Below the pieces are notes generated by a model. That model made no database searches, was not told the origin of the DNA, and worked only from the letters and a program-made list of their open reading frames with translations. Positions 44,116-54,063 of a stretch of 64,000 nucleotides of DNA are shown here, piece by piece. Position numbers and translations under genes: made by a program. The first letter of the stretch is position 1. Every line of letters begins with the position of its first letter. Source of the DNA: Maricaulis sp017643475 (lineage in GTDB: Bacteria > Pseudomonadota > Alphaproteobacteria > Caulobacterales > Maricaulaceae); contig NZ_CP138920.1 of the NCBI RefSeq assembly GCF_047123815.1, positions 992,001 to 1,056,000 of the forward strand, given 5' to 3'.

Positions 44116-45750
44116 CTACTTGATTTTCGGCAGCTCGTTGAACTGGTGGAAGGGCGGCGGAGAGGACAGCGTCCACTCGAGCGTCGTCGCACCTTCGCCC
44201 CACGGATTGGCGTCCGCCTTGCGACGGGAAATGATCGACTCGATCAGAACCACGAAGAAGAGCAGCATGCCGATGGCCATGATGACGTAACCCATGGACG
44301 ATACCCAGTTCCACTGCTCGAAGGCATCCGGATAGTCGACATAACGACGCGGCATGCCCTGCAGACCCAGGAAGTGCTGCGGGAAGAAGATCACGTTCGC
44401 ACCGATGAAGAAGAACCAGAACTGGGCGCGAGCCAGGAAGGAATTGTACTTCACGCCAAAGATCTTCTCGTACCAGTAGTACCAGCCCGCGAAGATCGCG
44501 AAGACCGCACCCAGGGACAGCACGTAGTGGAAGTGCGCGACCACGTAATAGGTGTCGTGCAGCGACTGGTCGATACCGGCATTGGCCAGCACCACGCCCG
44601 TCACACCACCAACGGTGAACAGGAAGATGAAGCCGATCGCCCACAGCATCGGTGTGCGGAACTCGATGGAACCGCCCCACATCGTCGCAATCCAGGAGAA
44701 GATCTTGATGCCTGTCGGAACCGCAATGACCATGGTGGCCGCCACGAAATAGGCCTTCAGATCAACCGGCATGCCAACGGTGTACATGTGGTGCGCCCAC
44801 ACGATGAAACCGATGAAACCAATCGCAACCATCGCATAAGCCATCCCCAGGTAACCGAAGACCGGCTTCTTGGAGAAGGTCGAGACGATGTGCGAGACGA
44901 TGCCGAAACCGGGCAGGATCAGGATGTAGACTTCCGGGTGACCGAAGAACCAGAACAGGTGCTGGAACATCACCGGATCACCACCACCGGCCGGATCGAA
45001 GAAGGCCGTGCCGAAATTACGGTCGGTCAGCAGCATGGTCAGCGCGCCAGCGAGAACCGGCAGGGAGAGAAGCAGCAGGAAGACCGTCACCAGCATCGAC
45101 CAGACGAACAGCGGCATCTTGTGCAGGGTCATGCCCGGCGCACGCATGTTGAAGATCGTGGTGATGAAGTTGATGGCACCCAGGATCGAGGACACACCGG
45201 CAACGTGCAGCGACAGGATCAGGAGATCCATGGCTGGCCCGGGGTGGCCTGTTGTCGAGAGCGGCGGATAGATCACCCAGCCACCGCCAAATCCGTCACC
45301 CGCACCGGAGCCCGGTACGAAAAGGGAAATGAAGGCCAGGAAAAAGGCCGCAGGCAGGAGCCAGAAGGAAATATTGTTCATGCGCGGGAAGGCCATGTCC
45401 GGCGCGCCGATCATCAGCGGCACGAACCAGTTACCAAAACCGCCGATCATTGCGGGCATGACCATGAAGAAGATCATGATCAGACCGTGCATGGTCGTGA
45501 CAACGTTATAATTGTGCTCGTTACCGAACAGCGCACCCCAGCCAGTGTCTTCACCGGTGAAGACCTGGAGACCCGGCTCAGCCAGCTCCCAGCGGATCAG
45601 GCCGGACATCGCACCACCGATGACCCCCGCGAAGATCGCGAAGAGCAGGTACATCGTACCGATGTCCTTGTGGTTGGTGGAATAGACCCAGCGCTTCCAG
45701 CTCCACATGCTGGGCGTGTGATCGTCGTGTGTTGCAGCGTTTGCAGACAT
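44116..45750 (-). CDS. ctaD: Cytochrome c oxidase subunit I
   Basis: A 544-residue catalytic subunit of an aa3 oxidase. The CuB His and cross-linked Tyr are in WFFGHPEVYILILPGFG. HHMYTVGMPVD and the heme ligands in VVAHFHYVLSLGAVF are present. The N-terminus STNHKDIGTMYL is standard. It reduces oxygen to water and pumps protons. Confidence 0.98.
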   Translation of the reverse strand: MSANAATHDDHTPSMWSWKRWVYSTNHKDIGTMYLLFAIFAGVIGGAMSGLIRWELAEPGLQVFTGEDTGWGALFGNEHNYNVVTTMHGLIMIFFMVMPAMIGGFGNWFVPLMIGAPDMAFPRMNNISFWLLPAAFFLAFISLFVPGSGAGDGFGGGWVIYPPLSTTGHPGPAMDLLILSLHVAGVSSILGAINFITTIFNMRAPGMTLHKMPLFVWSMLVTVFLLLLSLPVLAGALTMLLTDRNFGTAFFDPAGGGDPVMFQHLFWFFGHPEVYILILPGFGIVSHIVSTFSKKPVFGYLGMAYAMVAIGFIGFIVWAHHMYTVGMPVDLKAYFVAATMVIAVPTGIKIFSWIATMWGGSIEFRTPMLWAIGFIFLFTVGGVTGVVLANAGIDQSLHDTYYVVAHFHYVLSLGAVFAIFAGWYYWYEKIFGVKYNSFLARAQFWFFFIGANVIFFPQHFLGLQGMPRRYVDYPDAFEQWNWVSSMGYVIMAIGMLLFFVVLIESIISRRKADANPWGEGATTLEWTLSSPPPFHQFNELPKIK

Positions 45751-45761
45751 CGTACAGCCCC

Positions 45762-46637
45762 TTAGTCCAGTTGCGCCAGGCGCGTTTCGCGCTCTGCGAC
45801 ATTGTCAGCGATCAGTTGATAGGCTTCCGCGGAGTACGGGTCCTCGGCAACCATGGCGACCCAGCGGTCGAAAACATCACGGCTCACGGCATGCACTTCG
45901 ATCGGCATGAAGGCGTGACGCACACCACACAGCTCGGAACACTGACCGTAGTAAGTGCCTTCCTCGGTGACGTGGAACCAGGCTTCGTTGATGCGGCCCG
46001 GAATGGCATCCATCTTGGTGCCAAAGGCGGGCATCGCCCAGTTGTGAATAACGTCGGCAGCGACGACTTGCAGGCGGATCGTCGTGTCGACCGGGATCAC
46101 GATCGGCTGGTCAACAGCCAGATTGCGCGGCTGGTCCGGACGCAGATCCTCATCAGCAACCATGTTGGAGGTGAATTCCTCGATGCCGTGGTCAGGATAT
46201 TCATAACCCCAGTACCACTGGTAACCCACGGCCTTGATGGTGAACTCCGCCGGCGGGATATCGCCATCCGGATCACTCGGGATCGTGTCCTGCAGGTAGA
46301 GCAGCGGGAAGGAGAAGAAGGAAATCACCACCAGGATCAGGACCGGAATACCCGTCCAGATCACCTCGAGCGTCGTATTGTGGCTGAACTTCGCCGGCAC
46401 CGGGTTCGCTTTCTTGTTGTAGCGAATGATGATCCAGCCGAGCAGGCCCATGACGAAAAGTGTGATCGGAACAATGATCCACAACAGGATGTTATGGAAA
46501 TCGTTCACTTGCTCCATGATCGGCGTGACACCGGGCTGGAAGCCGAGGCCTCCATCGGTCGGTTGTCCGACGATCGGCGTTGCGAAGGCGCTGGCCGAGG
46601 TGATCGCGGTGAGCGCTAATGCGGTCAGAAAACGCAT
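45762..46637 (-). CDS. ctaC: Cytochrome c oxidase subunit II
   Basis: About 291 residues. A signal peptide (MRFLTALALTAITSASAFA) is followed by two membrane helices and a cupredoxin domain. The CuA ligands are in YGQCSELCGVRHAFMPIEV, and the aromatic docking patch is in VGYQWYWGYEYPD. I start at ATG 46637; the in-frame upstream codons overlap a good promoter. First gene of the cluster. Confidence 0.97.
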   Translation of the reverse strand: MRFLTALALTAITSASAFATPIVGQPTDGGLGFQPGVTPIMEQVNDFHNILLWIIVPITLFVMGLLGWIIIRYNKKANPVPAKFSHNTTLEVIWTGIPVLILVVISFFSFPLLYLQDTIPSDPDGDIPPAEFTIKAVGYQWYWGYEYPDHGIEEFTSNMVADEDLRPDQPRNLAVDQPIVIPVDTTIRLQVVAADVIHNWAMPAFGTKMDAIPGRINEAWFHVTEEGTYYGQCSELCGVRHAFMPIEVHAVSRDVFDRWVAMVAEDPYSAEAYQLIADNVAERETRLAQLD

Positions 46638-47039
46638 GGCTTCCCCATACAAGTCAGGCGTGAAGGCAGGGTAGCCCCTGCCGATGGCGGCGGAATATAG
46701 TGCCGGTCGCAAGCGCTGTCAGGCCATCAACGGCATTTTTTGATGATCATTAGCACCCGCAGCCCGCGGACGCTATAAAATCCATCAAAATCAACACCTT
46801 GACCATGCAGAATCGAAACCACGACTGCACATCAATCCGTCGTAAGTCAGAACTGACACTCTTTATACCGTCAGCCAGAGCTATGTGCTGTGCCAAATCG
46901 TCTCACTTTCTGCGTCTTGCGAGAGGCTCGCAGTTTCCGATTCGAGTTCCGGCTCGGCCCGCTGATGTGGCTGATCTGTTTGCACTCCCGGCGCACTCCA
47001 TTATGTCTGGTACATCCGATTTGCGAAGCGAGCCCCGCC
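46638..47039. other. 402-base gene-free gap between ctaC and tldD
   Basis: Divergent promoter region. On the ctaC side it holds the promoter listed separately. On the tldD side there is an inverted repeat GTCAG-AA-CTGAC at 46846-46857 and AT-rich TTTATA nearby. I see no convincing small ORF, tRNA or terminator in it. Confidence 0.5.
46694..46722 (-). promoter_or_regulatory. Sigma-70-type promoter of the cytochrome oxidase cluster
   Basis: On the minus strand CTGACA (46722-46717) and TATATT (46699-46694) each match the consensus in five of six bases with exactly 17 bases between. It is placed about 57 bases before the ctaC ATG, giving a leader of roughly 50 bases. Confidence 0.7.
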
Positions 47040-48452
47040 ATGTCCAACGATCCGATCGAACAATTCGACTTTACCGCGGACGATGTCCTGCCTGTTCTCG
47101 AGAACACGATGGCCGGGGCAGATGATGGCGAGCTCTTCCTGGAGACAGCCACCTCGGAGGCACTCGTCTTTGACGACGGGCGGCTGAAATCCTCCAGCTT
47201 CGATTCCAGTCGCGGCTTCGGACTGCGCTGCGTCCAGGGAGAGGCCTTCGGCTTTGCGCACTCTTCTGACTCCACGCTGGATGCTGTAAAACGCGCCGCC
47301 GAGACCGCTGCAGCCGTCAAGCGCGGTGCTGCTGGTTCGCTCGCTGCCCCGCCTGTGGGAACGAACACCAGGCTCTATGACGCCGTCGACCCGGTCTCAT
47401 CGCCCACCTTCGAGGTAAAATCGGCCCTGCTGCAGGAAATCGATGCCTATTGCCGGGCCAAGGATGGCAGTGTGGTGCAGGTCAGCGCCTCGATCGCCGG
47501 CTCGCGCCAGGCGATCTCCGTCATTCGCGCGGATGGTGACATCAAGTCCGACATTCGCCCGCTGGTCCGCCTCAATGTCTCGGTGACCGTGGAACGTGAT
47601 GGTCGCCGCGAGAGCGGTTCGGCCGGCGCCGGCGGCCGCGCCATGTTTGACGAATGGATCAAGCCGGACAGCTGGAAGGCCCTCGCCGACGAAGCCATGC
47701 GCATCGCCCGGGTCAACCTGGACGCCGTCGACGCGCCCGCCGGTGTCATGGACGTGGTTCTGGGCGCAGGCTGGCCTGCCGTCCTGCTGCACGAGGCTGT
47801 CGGTCACGGTCTGGAAGGCGATTTCAACCGCAAGGGTTCTTCCGCCTTTGCTGGCCGCATGGGCGAGCGGGTCGCCGCTGCAGGCGTCACCGTTATCGAT
47901 GACGGCACCATGGCGGAACGCCGCGGCTCGCTGACGATTGATGATGAAGGCACGCCAACCGAACGCACGGTGCTGATCGAGGATGGCATCCTGACAGGCT
48001 ATATGCAGGACCGCATGAATGCCCGCCTTATGGGCCAGAAGCCCACGGGCAATGGTCGCCGCCAGTCTTATGCCCACCCGCCCCTGCCGCGCATGACCAA
48101 TACCTACATGCTGGCCGGCCAGCACAAGCGTGACGAAATGGTCGAAAGCCTGAAGGACGGCATCTATGCCGTGAATTTCGGTGGCGGCCAGGTCGACATC
48201 ACCTCCGGCAAGTTCGTCTTCCAGTGTACCGAGGCCTATCGCGTCATCGACGGCAAGATCGACACCCCGGTCAAGGGCGCAACCCTGATCGGCGACGGCC
48301 CCACCGCACTCACCCAGATCACCATGATCGGCGATGATTTCGAAATGGATCCGGGCGTCGGCGTCTGCGGCAAGGCAGGACAAGGTGTCCCGGTCGGTGT
48401 CGGCCAACCCTCGTTGAAAATCGCCGGCCTTACGGTTGGTGGTGCCGGCTAG
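47040..48452 (+). CDS. tldD: TldD metalloprotease
   Basis: About 470 residues. The metal-binding HExxxH motif is in LLHEAVGHGLEGD. GSSAFAGRMGERVAA, NARLMGQKPTGNGRRQSYA and the C-terminal GVCGKAGQGVPVGVGQP are typical of TldD. With PmbA/TldE (not here) it forms a heterodimer that degrades unfolded peptides and matures some modified peptides. The ATG at 47040 gives the normal length. Confidence 0.95.
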   Translation: MSNDPIEQFDFTADDVLPVLENTMAGADDGELFLETATSEALVFDDGRLKSSSFDSSRGFGLRCVQGEAFGFAHSSDSTLDAVKRAAETAAAVKRGAAGSLAAPPVGTNTRLYDAVDPVSSPTFEVKSALLQEIDAYCRAKDGSVVQVSASIAGSRQAISVIRADGDIKSDIRPLVRLNVSVTVERDGRRESGSAGAGGRAMFDEWIKPDSWKALADEAMRIARVNLDAVDAPAGVMDVVLGAGWPAVLLHEAVGHGLEGDFNRKGSSAFAGRMGERVAAAGVTVIDDGTMAERRGSLTIDDEGTPTERTVLIEDGILTGYMQDRMNARLMGQKPTGNGRRQSYAHPPLPRMTNTYMLAGQHKRDEMVESLKDGIYAVNFGGGQVDITSGKFVFQCTEAYRVIDGKIDTPVKGATLIGDGPTALTQITMIGDDFEMDPGVGVCGKAGQGVPVGVGQPSLKIAGLTVGGAG

Positions 48453-48576
48453 GCACCATTCATCGCGTGAAAACCACGGCTCGTCCGAGGAAGTCCCTTC
48501 TGACCCTTTGCTCCCACTCCCCGCCTCTCTAGGCCGGGGACAGGAGTAACCCGGGTTCAGGAGAATTGGACTCTGC

Positions 48577-50670
48577 ATGCGTAATCTCATCTTGCAGGCG
48601 ACCAGTGCCGTCGCTCTCGCCCTCGCCCTGACAACAGCCAGCGAGGGCCGTCAGGACGCACCCGCCAACACTGACGCCGTGGTCCGCTATGAGACCGGCT
48701 TTTTCGATCGTTTTAATCCGGTCACAGCGCTGGACATGATCCAGCAACTGCCCGGCTTTGCGCTGTCTTCGGGCGATGATGACCGCCGCGGCCTGGGTGA
48801 CAGTTTCGGCAATCTGCTGATCAATGGCGAACGCCCGTCCAACAAGTTGCTGACGCTGGAAACGGTGCTGGGGCGGATCCCGGCAGACTCGGTTGCTCGC
48901 ATCGAGCTCATCCAGGAAGCCCTGCCCCAGTTCGATATGCGCGGACACGCCCGTCTGGCGAATGTGGTCGTGGAAGACAATGGAAGCTCCGGCGCCTGGT
49001 CTTTCACACTCGAAAGGTCCGACTCCAACCGGATCGGTCCGCGCGGCAACATCTCCTGGAGCACCCGGCTCGGCTCGGCAGAAATCACCATGAGCCTGAA
49101 TGGCGAACTGTATGGCAATCGCGGCCGGATCGATCAGCAGGTCTATTCCAATGGCGGCAGTGAGCTGACGGAAACGCGCCGCATCAATGAACAATATGTC
49201 TGGGCGCCGCTGCGCTCCTCCTTTTCGATGAACACGCCGCTGGGCTCTGACACCAGCCTGCGCCTCGATGCCTTTGCGGAGGCCTGGGTCTGGCATCTGG
49301 ATCGCTGGCGCCAGGACTTCGACCCGGCAGACCCGGGCTCGGAGCCGATCGCGCTGGAACGCGGTTTCACCGAAAACCATGGCTCAAACTACAATATCTC
49401 GCCCACGCTCTCGCACGGTTTCAACGACCGCTGGTCCAGCAACACGACGCTGCTGGTGCGCCGCGACCGGGAGCGCCAGGGTCCACATCATTTCAATCAA
49501 TGGCAGGCCGGTGTCGGCTTTGTCGGCGCATCGGTGATAGAGGGCGATTACGACATCGAGGAAACGGCACTGCGTCAGACTGTCTCCTGGAATCCGAATG
49601 AACGTCACAGCCTGGAATTTGGCGCCGAGACGGCCCTGAATTCGCGCGATAGCGATCTGCGCCTCTTCACCGATGACGGCAACACCGTCACCGAGGTCGA
49701 CCTTCCCGTCTAGGCAACACGCGTCGAGGAAGATCGTCAGGAAATCTTCACCACCCACACCTGGACACTGTCTGACACACTGCAGCTGGAATCCGGGCTG
49801 CGCGTCGAGTTTTCCGAGATCACCCAGAGCTGCGATGCGGAGCAGAGCCGCTCGTTTGAATATCTCAAGCCCCGAGCCATTCTGACCTGGCGCCAGCATA
49901 CCCGCACGCGTTGGCGCTTTTCGGTCCTGCGAGACGTCGCCCAGCTGCAGTTCGGGAAATTCGCCAGTTCCGTCGACCTCAATGATGATACCAGCGTGGT
50001 GGGCAATCCGGACTATGTGCCCCAGCGCTACTGGATCGCCGAAGCGGAATGGGAAAGACGGTTCGGAGATGACGCCTCGATCTCGCTCACGGCCCGCTAC
50101 AGCGATGTCCAGGATCTTGATGGCTGGCTGGCTGGCGGCTGAGCGCAATGGATCTGTCTTCGACACACCAGGCAATATCGGTGATGCCAGCCGGCTCGAC
50201 CTTCTGCTCTCCGCGACAACGCCACTGGATGCCATGGGCCTCAGCAATGCCGTGCTCGATATCGATCTAAGCTGGAATGATACCGAAGTCACCGATCCAC
50301 TGACCGGCGAAACCCGCCGCTGGAGCGGACCACGGGAGTGGGGTGGACAAATGGACTTCCGTCAGGGTTTGCCGGTCAGGCAAGTGGCCTGGGGTTGGGA
50401 TTTCAGCGCCTATGCGGACAGCGAAGCCTTCCGGGCCCGCGAATATCGCGCCGTTGATTCCGGCGAGCGTAGCCTGAACGCCTTCGTGGAAACGACACGT
50501 CTTGCCCGCGTAACCTCGCGTCTGGGCGTGCGGCATATGTTCGGCAATATCCACAATCGAGAGCGTGCATTTTTCACGGGATCGCGCGCGATGGCATAAT
50601 CAATGCCGGAGAACATGAACAGCGCAAATCTTTCGGTGTGTTCTACATCACGTTCTCCGGAGCATTCTAA
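48577..50670 (+). pseudogene. Decayed TonB-dependent receptor gene (three lesions)
   Basis: The sequence is colinear with the intact receptor downstream over nearly its whole length. The first 378 codons carry a plug domain (LDMIQQLPGFALSSGDDDRR, SFGNLLINGERPSNK). Lesion 1: an in-frame TAG at 49711-49713 where the paralogue has Ser after DLPV; the frame continues intact behind it. Lesion 2: an extra GGCT unit in the GGCT-GGCT-GGCT run at 50122-50133 shifts the frame by +1. Lesion 3: a one-base loss near 50590, after GSRA, shifts it back. The final frame ends in FYITFSGAF and TAA at 50668-50670, with the terminal Phe expected of an outer-membrane barrel. A 378-residue fragment could still be translated but would lack most of the barrel. 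Confidence 0.88.
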
Positions 50671-50704
50671 GCGGCTGAATTACATCAGATAGCCGTCCGC
50701 TAGC

Positions 50705-50724
50705 GAGGGGCGCACAAGCCCCTC
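50705..50724 (+). other. Hairpin between the two receptor genes
   Basis: A perfect 7-base stem (GAGGGGC with GCCCCTC) and a six-base loop, 35 bases past the end of the decayed receptor. No T-run follows. It could be a transcript end or a leader structure of the intact gene. Confidence 0.4.
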
Positions 50725-50830
50725 CTCACGCCCCGGTGATGGACCTTACAGATTATTACATGGTTCCGGCCAACCACCTCGACTATCCCGAAACACGGGG
50801 AAGTTGGGCAGGCACAAACCCGGGGAACAC

Positions 50831-52936
50831 ATGCGAGGGAAATATCTGCGCGCGACAGCACTGGTCGCGCTGCTTTCGGCTTTCCAGCCGATGGCTTGGG
50901 CACAACAGGAAGTCATAGCAACAGAAGCCGCCGCGGTCGTCGAGGTCCAGGCTGGCGTGTTGAGCTATGCACCATCATTTTTCACAGCCTTTTCACCGTC
51001 GACCGCTCTGGACATGGTCCAGCGTGTACCCGGCTTCTCGCTCTCCGGGGGGGATGAGCAGCGCCGCGGTCTGGCCGACAGTTTTGGCAATCTGCTGATC
51101 AACGGCGCACGGCCTTCGAACAAGTCTCTGTCCCTGCAGACCGTCCTGCAGCGGATCAATGCCGGCGATGTCGAACGCATCGAACTGATCCAGGAAGCCC
51201 TGCCGCAATACGACATGCGTGGCAACCCGCGGCTGGTCAATGTGATCCTGCGCGAAGGCGCCGGCAATTCCGGTTCCTGGGCCGCAGTTGCCCGCCTGTC
51301 TGAATCGCACCGGATCGGGCCGGGTGGCGAGATTTCCTACACGACCCAGGTCGGATCGGCAGAGATGACATTCGGCTTCGAGGGCGGCTGGCAAGGCAAT
51401 CTCTTCCGTCGCCGTGAATCCCTCTATGACAATGGTGGACAGGACCTGGCCGAGCTGCGCTGGGACAATGACCAGCGGCACTTCCAGGAATTCATCCCGA
51501 CCTTCTCGCTGAACTGGCGCATCAATGACACGTCTTCCTTGCGGACGGACCTGCGTTACCAGACCTGGGAGTGGCGCCGGAACCACCGCTCCAACGTTGT
51601 CGACGGCACGGGTGCGGATCTGCGTTTCGAGGAAAGCTCGGCGGATGATGAGAACACCAACTGGTCTCTGTCATCGACCTATTCCCGGGACTTCTCTGAC
51701 AATTTCTCGTCCGAGACGATCGCGTTGGTGACCCGCGAGGAATGGACCAACAATCCGGAATTCTTCAGCATCTACCTGTCGACCACCGGTTTTGACCGCG
51801 CCTCGATCTATGAGGGTGAAGGCGAGTACAAGGAAACGGCTATTCGCCAGACGTTCTCGTACAACCCCAATGATCGACATGCCGTCGAATTCGGTGGCGA
51901 GACGGCGGTTAACTCCCGCGATACCAGCTTCACCATTTCAGTTGATGACGGCACGACGGTGACCATGCTGGACCTGCCGGTCTCTGACACGATGGTCGAG
52001 GAAACCCGTTCCGAGCTTTTCGCCAACCACACCTGGACGGTCACCGATCGCATCAGCCTGGAAAGCGGCCTGCGTTACGAATTCTCCGAGATCGAGCAGA
52101 CCGGTGATGCCGAGCAATCGCGCTCCTTCACCTACGCCAAGCCGTCCTTTACGCTGAATTATCGCCAGGACGATCAGAACCGCTACCGCGTCACCCTGCG
52201 CCGCGATGTGGCCCAGCTGAATTTCGGCCGTTTCGCCAGCCAGGTGGACCTGACCGACAACAACTCCACGCTCGGCAATCCGGATTACGTGCCCCAGCGC
52301 ACGTGGACGCTTGAGGGCGAATGGGAACGCCGGTTTGGTGACGGATCCTTCTCTCTGGTGATCGGCTATGACTCGATCCAGGATCTCGATGGCTGGGTGC
52401 CGATCGAATCCAACGGCACTGTCTTCGACGCACCCGGCAATATCGGAGACGGCTCAAACTTCCGGGTGACGACGAACATCACATCACCACTGGACAATCT
52501 GGGTCTCTCGAATGCCGTCCTCGACGTGTTCCTGGAATACTATGACACCAATGTCGAAGACCCTCTGACAATGGTCGACCGCCACTGGTCAGGCTATCGC
52601 ATGTGGGAGCTACGCCTCGATTACCGCCAGACATTCCCGGAGCGTCAGTTCGCCTGGGGTTGGGATTATTTCTGGCTGTCGGATGGCGAGATTTTCCGCG
52701 CCCAGGAATACCGTGTCCAGGGCTTCACCGATGGTGATCTCGACCTCTACGTCGAAACCACACGCTGGCTTGGCCTGACCCTGCGAGCCGGTGTCGATGG
52801 CGTCATCAATAATGGCGATGACCGCGAGCGCGTCTTCTACGACGGCTCCCGGGCTGACGGCATTATCGACCGTATCGAGTACCAGAATGAATCCATGGGC
52901 AAGACGTTCTACATCCGCGCACGCGGCACATTCTGA
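50831..52936 (+). CDS. TonB-dependent outer-membrane receptor
   Basis: About 701 residues. A signal peptide (cleavage likely after AWA) is followed by a plug domain (ALDMVQRVPGFSLSGGDEQR, FGNLLINGARPSNKSL, VERIELIQEALPQYDMRG) and a beta-barrel rich in aromatic strands. The last residue is Phe (YIRARGTF), the usual barrel export signal. It would import an unknown substrate using TonB energy. Tandem paralogue of the decayed gene upstream. ATG 50831 gives a clean signal peptide; GGGG precedes it. Two secreted proteases follow. Confidence 0.92.
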   Translation: MRGKYLRATALVALLSAFQPMAWAQQEVIATEAAAVVEVQAGVLSYAPSFFTAFSPSTALDMVQRVPGFSLSGGDEQRRGLADSFGNLLINGARPSNKSLSLQTVLQRINAGDVERIELIQEALPQYDMRGNPRLVNVILREGAGNSGSWAAVARLSESHRIGPGGEISYTTQVGSAEMTFGFEGGWQGNLFRRRESLYDNGGQDLAELRWDNDQRHFQEFIPTFSLNWRINDTSSLRTDLRYQTWEWRRNHRSNVVDGTGADLRFEESSADDENTNWSLSSTYSRDFSDNFSSETIALVTREEWTNNPEFFSIYLSTTGFDRASIYEGEGEYKETAIRQTFSYNPNDRHAVEFGGETAVNSRDTSFTISVDDGTTVTMLDLPVSDTMVEETRSELFANHTWTVTDRISLESGLRYEFSEIEQTGDAEQSRSFTYAKPSFTLNYRQDDQNRYRVTLRRDVAQLNFGRFASQVDLTDNNSTLGNPDYVPQRTWTLEGEWERRFGDGSFSLVIGYDSIQDLDGWVPIESNGTVFDAPGNIGDGSNFRVTTNITSPLDNLGLSNAVLDVFLEYYDTNVEDPLTMVDRHWSGYRMWELRLDYRQTFPERQFAWGWDYFWLSDGEIFRAQEYRVQGFTDGDLDLYVETTRWLGLTLRAGVDGVINNGDDRERVFYDGSRADGIIDRIEYQNESMGKTFYIRARGTF

Positions 52937-52953
52937 CCGAAATGCTTCATCAC

Positions 52954-52978
52954 AGGGACGGGGAAACCCGTCCCTTTT
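52954..52978 (+). terminator. Rho-independent terminator after the receptor gene
   Basis: A perfect GGGACGGG / CCCGTCCC stem with a GAAA tetraloop, followed by TTTT, 18 bases after the receptor stop. It separates the receptor from the protease genes, so they are probably transcribed apart. Confidence 0.9.
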
Positions 52979-53086
52979 CACGCCGATGTGTTCAGGCCTG
53001 ACTTGAAGCGGGACAAATCCTTTCAGAGAATAGGGAAATAAGGAACACGCGGCGTTGAAGCTGGCACCGGCAAGAGGAGAGTTTCA

Positions 53087-53983
53087 TTGACCACAAGAAG
53101 CGCTGTTTCCTTCGCTCTGACTGCCCTCTGCCTGTTCGCCAGCATCGGTTCCAGCACCGCGACTGCCCAGGAGACTGAAACCACCACCCTTCACCTGGGA
53201 TCCACGCCAGCAGGCCACCCGACTGTCGTCATCAATGTCGGTGAGTTTGGCCCCTACAATTTAATTCTCGATACCGGTGCCAGTCACACGGCAATTGCGC
53301 TTCCAATGGCAATGGAGGTCGGCTTTACGCCGAGTGAGACCTCGATGAGTGATGTGCAGGCGCTCGACACGGTTTTTGTCGCAGAAGAGTTCCAGATGCC
53401 AACGGTGGCCGTAAACGGCCATCCCATTGGCGAGGTTCACAGCATTGTTCTGCCTGCCGAAGGCGAAGAGCCTCTGAACTATATGGGCTTCCTCGCTACC
53501 AATGCGCTGGGAGTTGACCGCTACCGGCTGGATTTCGGGGCGGATCAGCTCATCCTCAATTCTGCCGCGCCGGAACATCAGGACGGCGTGTTTTCGACGG
53601 AACGAGGCCTGATCTATGCCGAAGCACGGATCGGCAACCGCCGCGCCCGAATTCGCGTCATGATCGATACCGGATCGCCGCGCACTTTCGTCAATGCGAG
53701 AATGCGCAACATGCTGCCAGATCGCGGCACCCGAATCACCTTCAACACCCGCGGCGTCGAGCAGGTTCGCCCGACAGCGACACGGGCGGTCACATTGCGC
53801 AGCCTGCGGGTCGGCGGCGCCTGTTTCGATACGGTACCCGCCCTGTTCGCCAATCTTGATATCTTTCGCTCTCTCGGCTGGCTGGACGAGCCTGCAATCA
53901 TCCTGGGGATGGATGCCATGCAGTACCTCAACCTCGTCGTCGACCGGGAAAACGGAATTGTCGAACTCAGCCCCTCTTCATAA
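53087..53983 (+). CDS. Secreted two-lobed aspartyl protease (retropepsin-like), copy 1
   Basis: A 298-residue exported protein (signal peptide ending near ATA or AQE). Two active-site triads lie in one chain: DTG at 62-64 in LILDTGASHTAI and DTG at 194-196 in RVMIDTGSPRTFV. Each is followed by the hydrophobic-glycine pattern of a lobe (FLATNALGVDRYRLDF; AIILGMDAMQYLNLVVD). This is a single-chain version of the retropepsin dimer, as in pepsin. It should cut peptides in the periplasm. TTG start at 53087 with AGAGGAGAG six bases upstream. Tandem paralogue of the next gene. Confidence 0.82.
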   Translation: MTTRSAVSFALTALCLFASIGSSTATAQETETTTLHLGSTPAGHPTVVINVGEFGPYNLILDTGASHTAIALPMAMEVGFTPSETSMSDVQALDTVFVAEEFQMPTVAVNGHPIGEVHSIVLPAEGEEPLNYMGFLATNALGVDRYRLDFGADQLILNSAAPEHQDGVFSTERGLIYAEARIGNRRARIRVMIDTGSPRTFVNARMRNMLPDRGTRITFNTRGVEQVRPTATRAVTLRSLRVGGACFDTVPALFANLDIFRSLGWLDEPAIILGMDAMQYLNLVVDRENGIVELSPSS

Positions 53984-54063
53984 GAAAACTTCTGCCGGCG
54001 GCCGCGAGTTCAGTTCAGTGGAGTGCTCACACCCAGCATGCCCTGACACGGGCGGGAGGAAAC

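Noticed and set aside
44146..45765. 539-codon open frame on the plus strand
   Set aside because: It is antisense to ctaD; its composition is rich in His, Arg, Asp and Gln with no recognisable domain.
46732..46790. FNR/FixK-type boxes ahead of the oxidase cluster
   Set aside because: TTGATGATCATT and ATCAAAATCAA resemble half sites, but neither gives TTGAT-N4-ATCAA.
50122..50137. Phase-variable repeat in the receptor gene
   Set aside because: Three GGCT units are too few for regular phase variation, and two other lesions would keep the gene off anyway. Decay is simpler.
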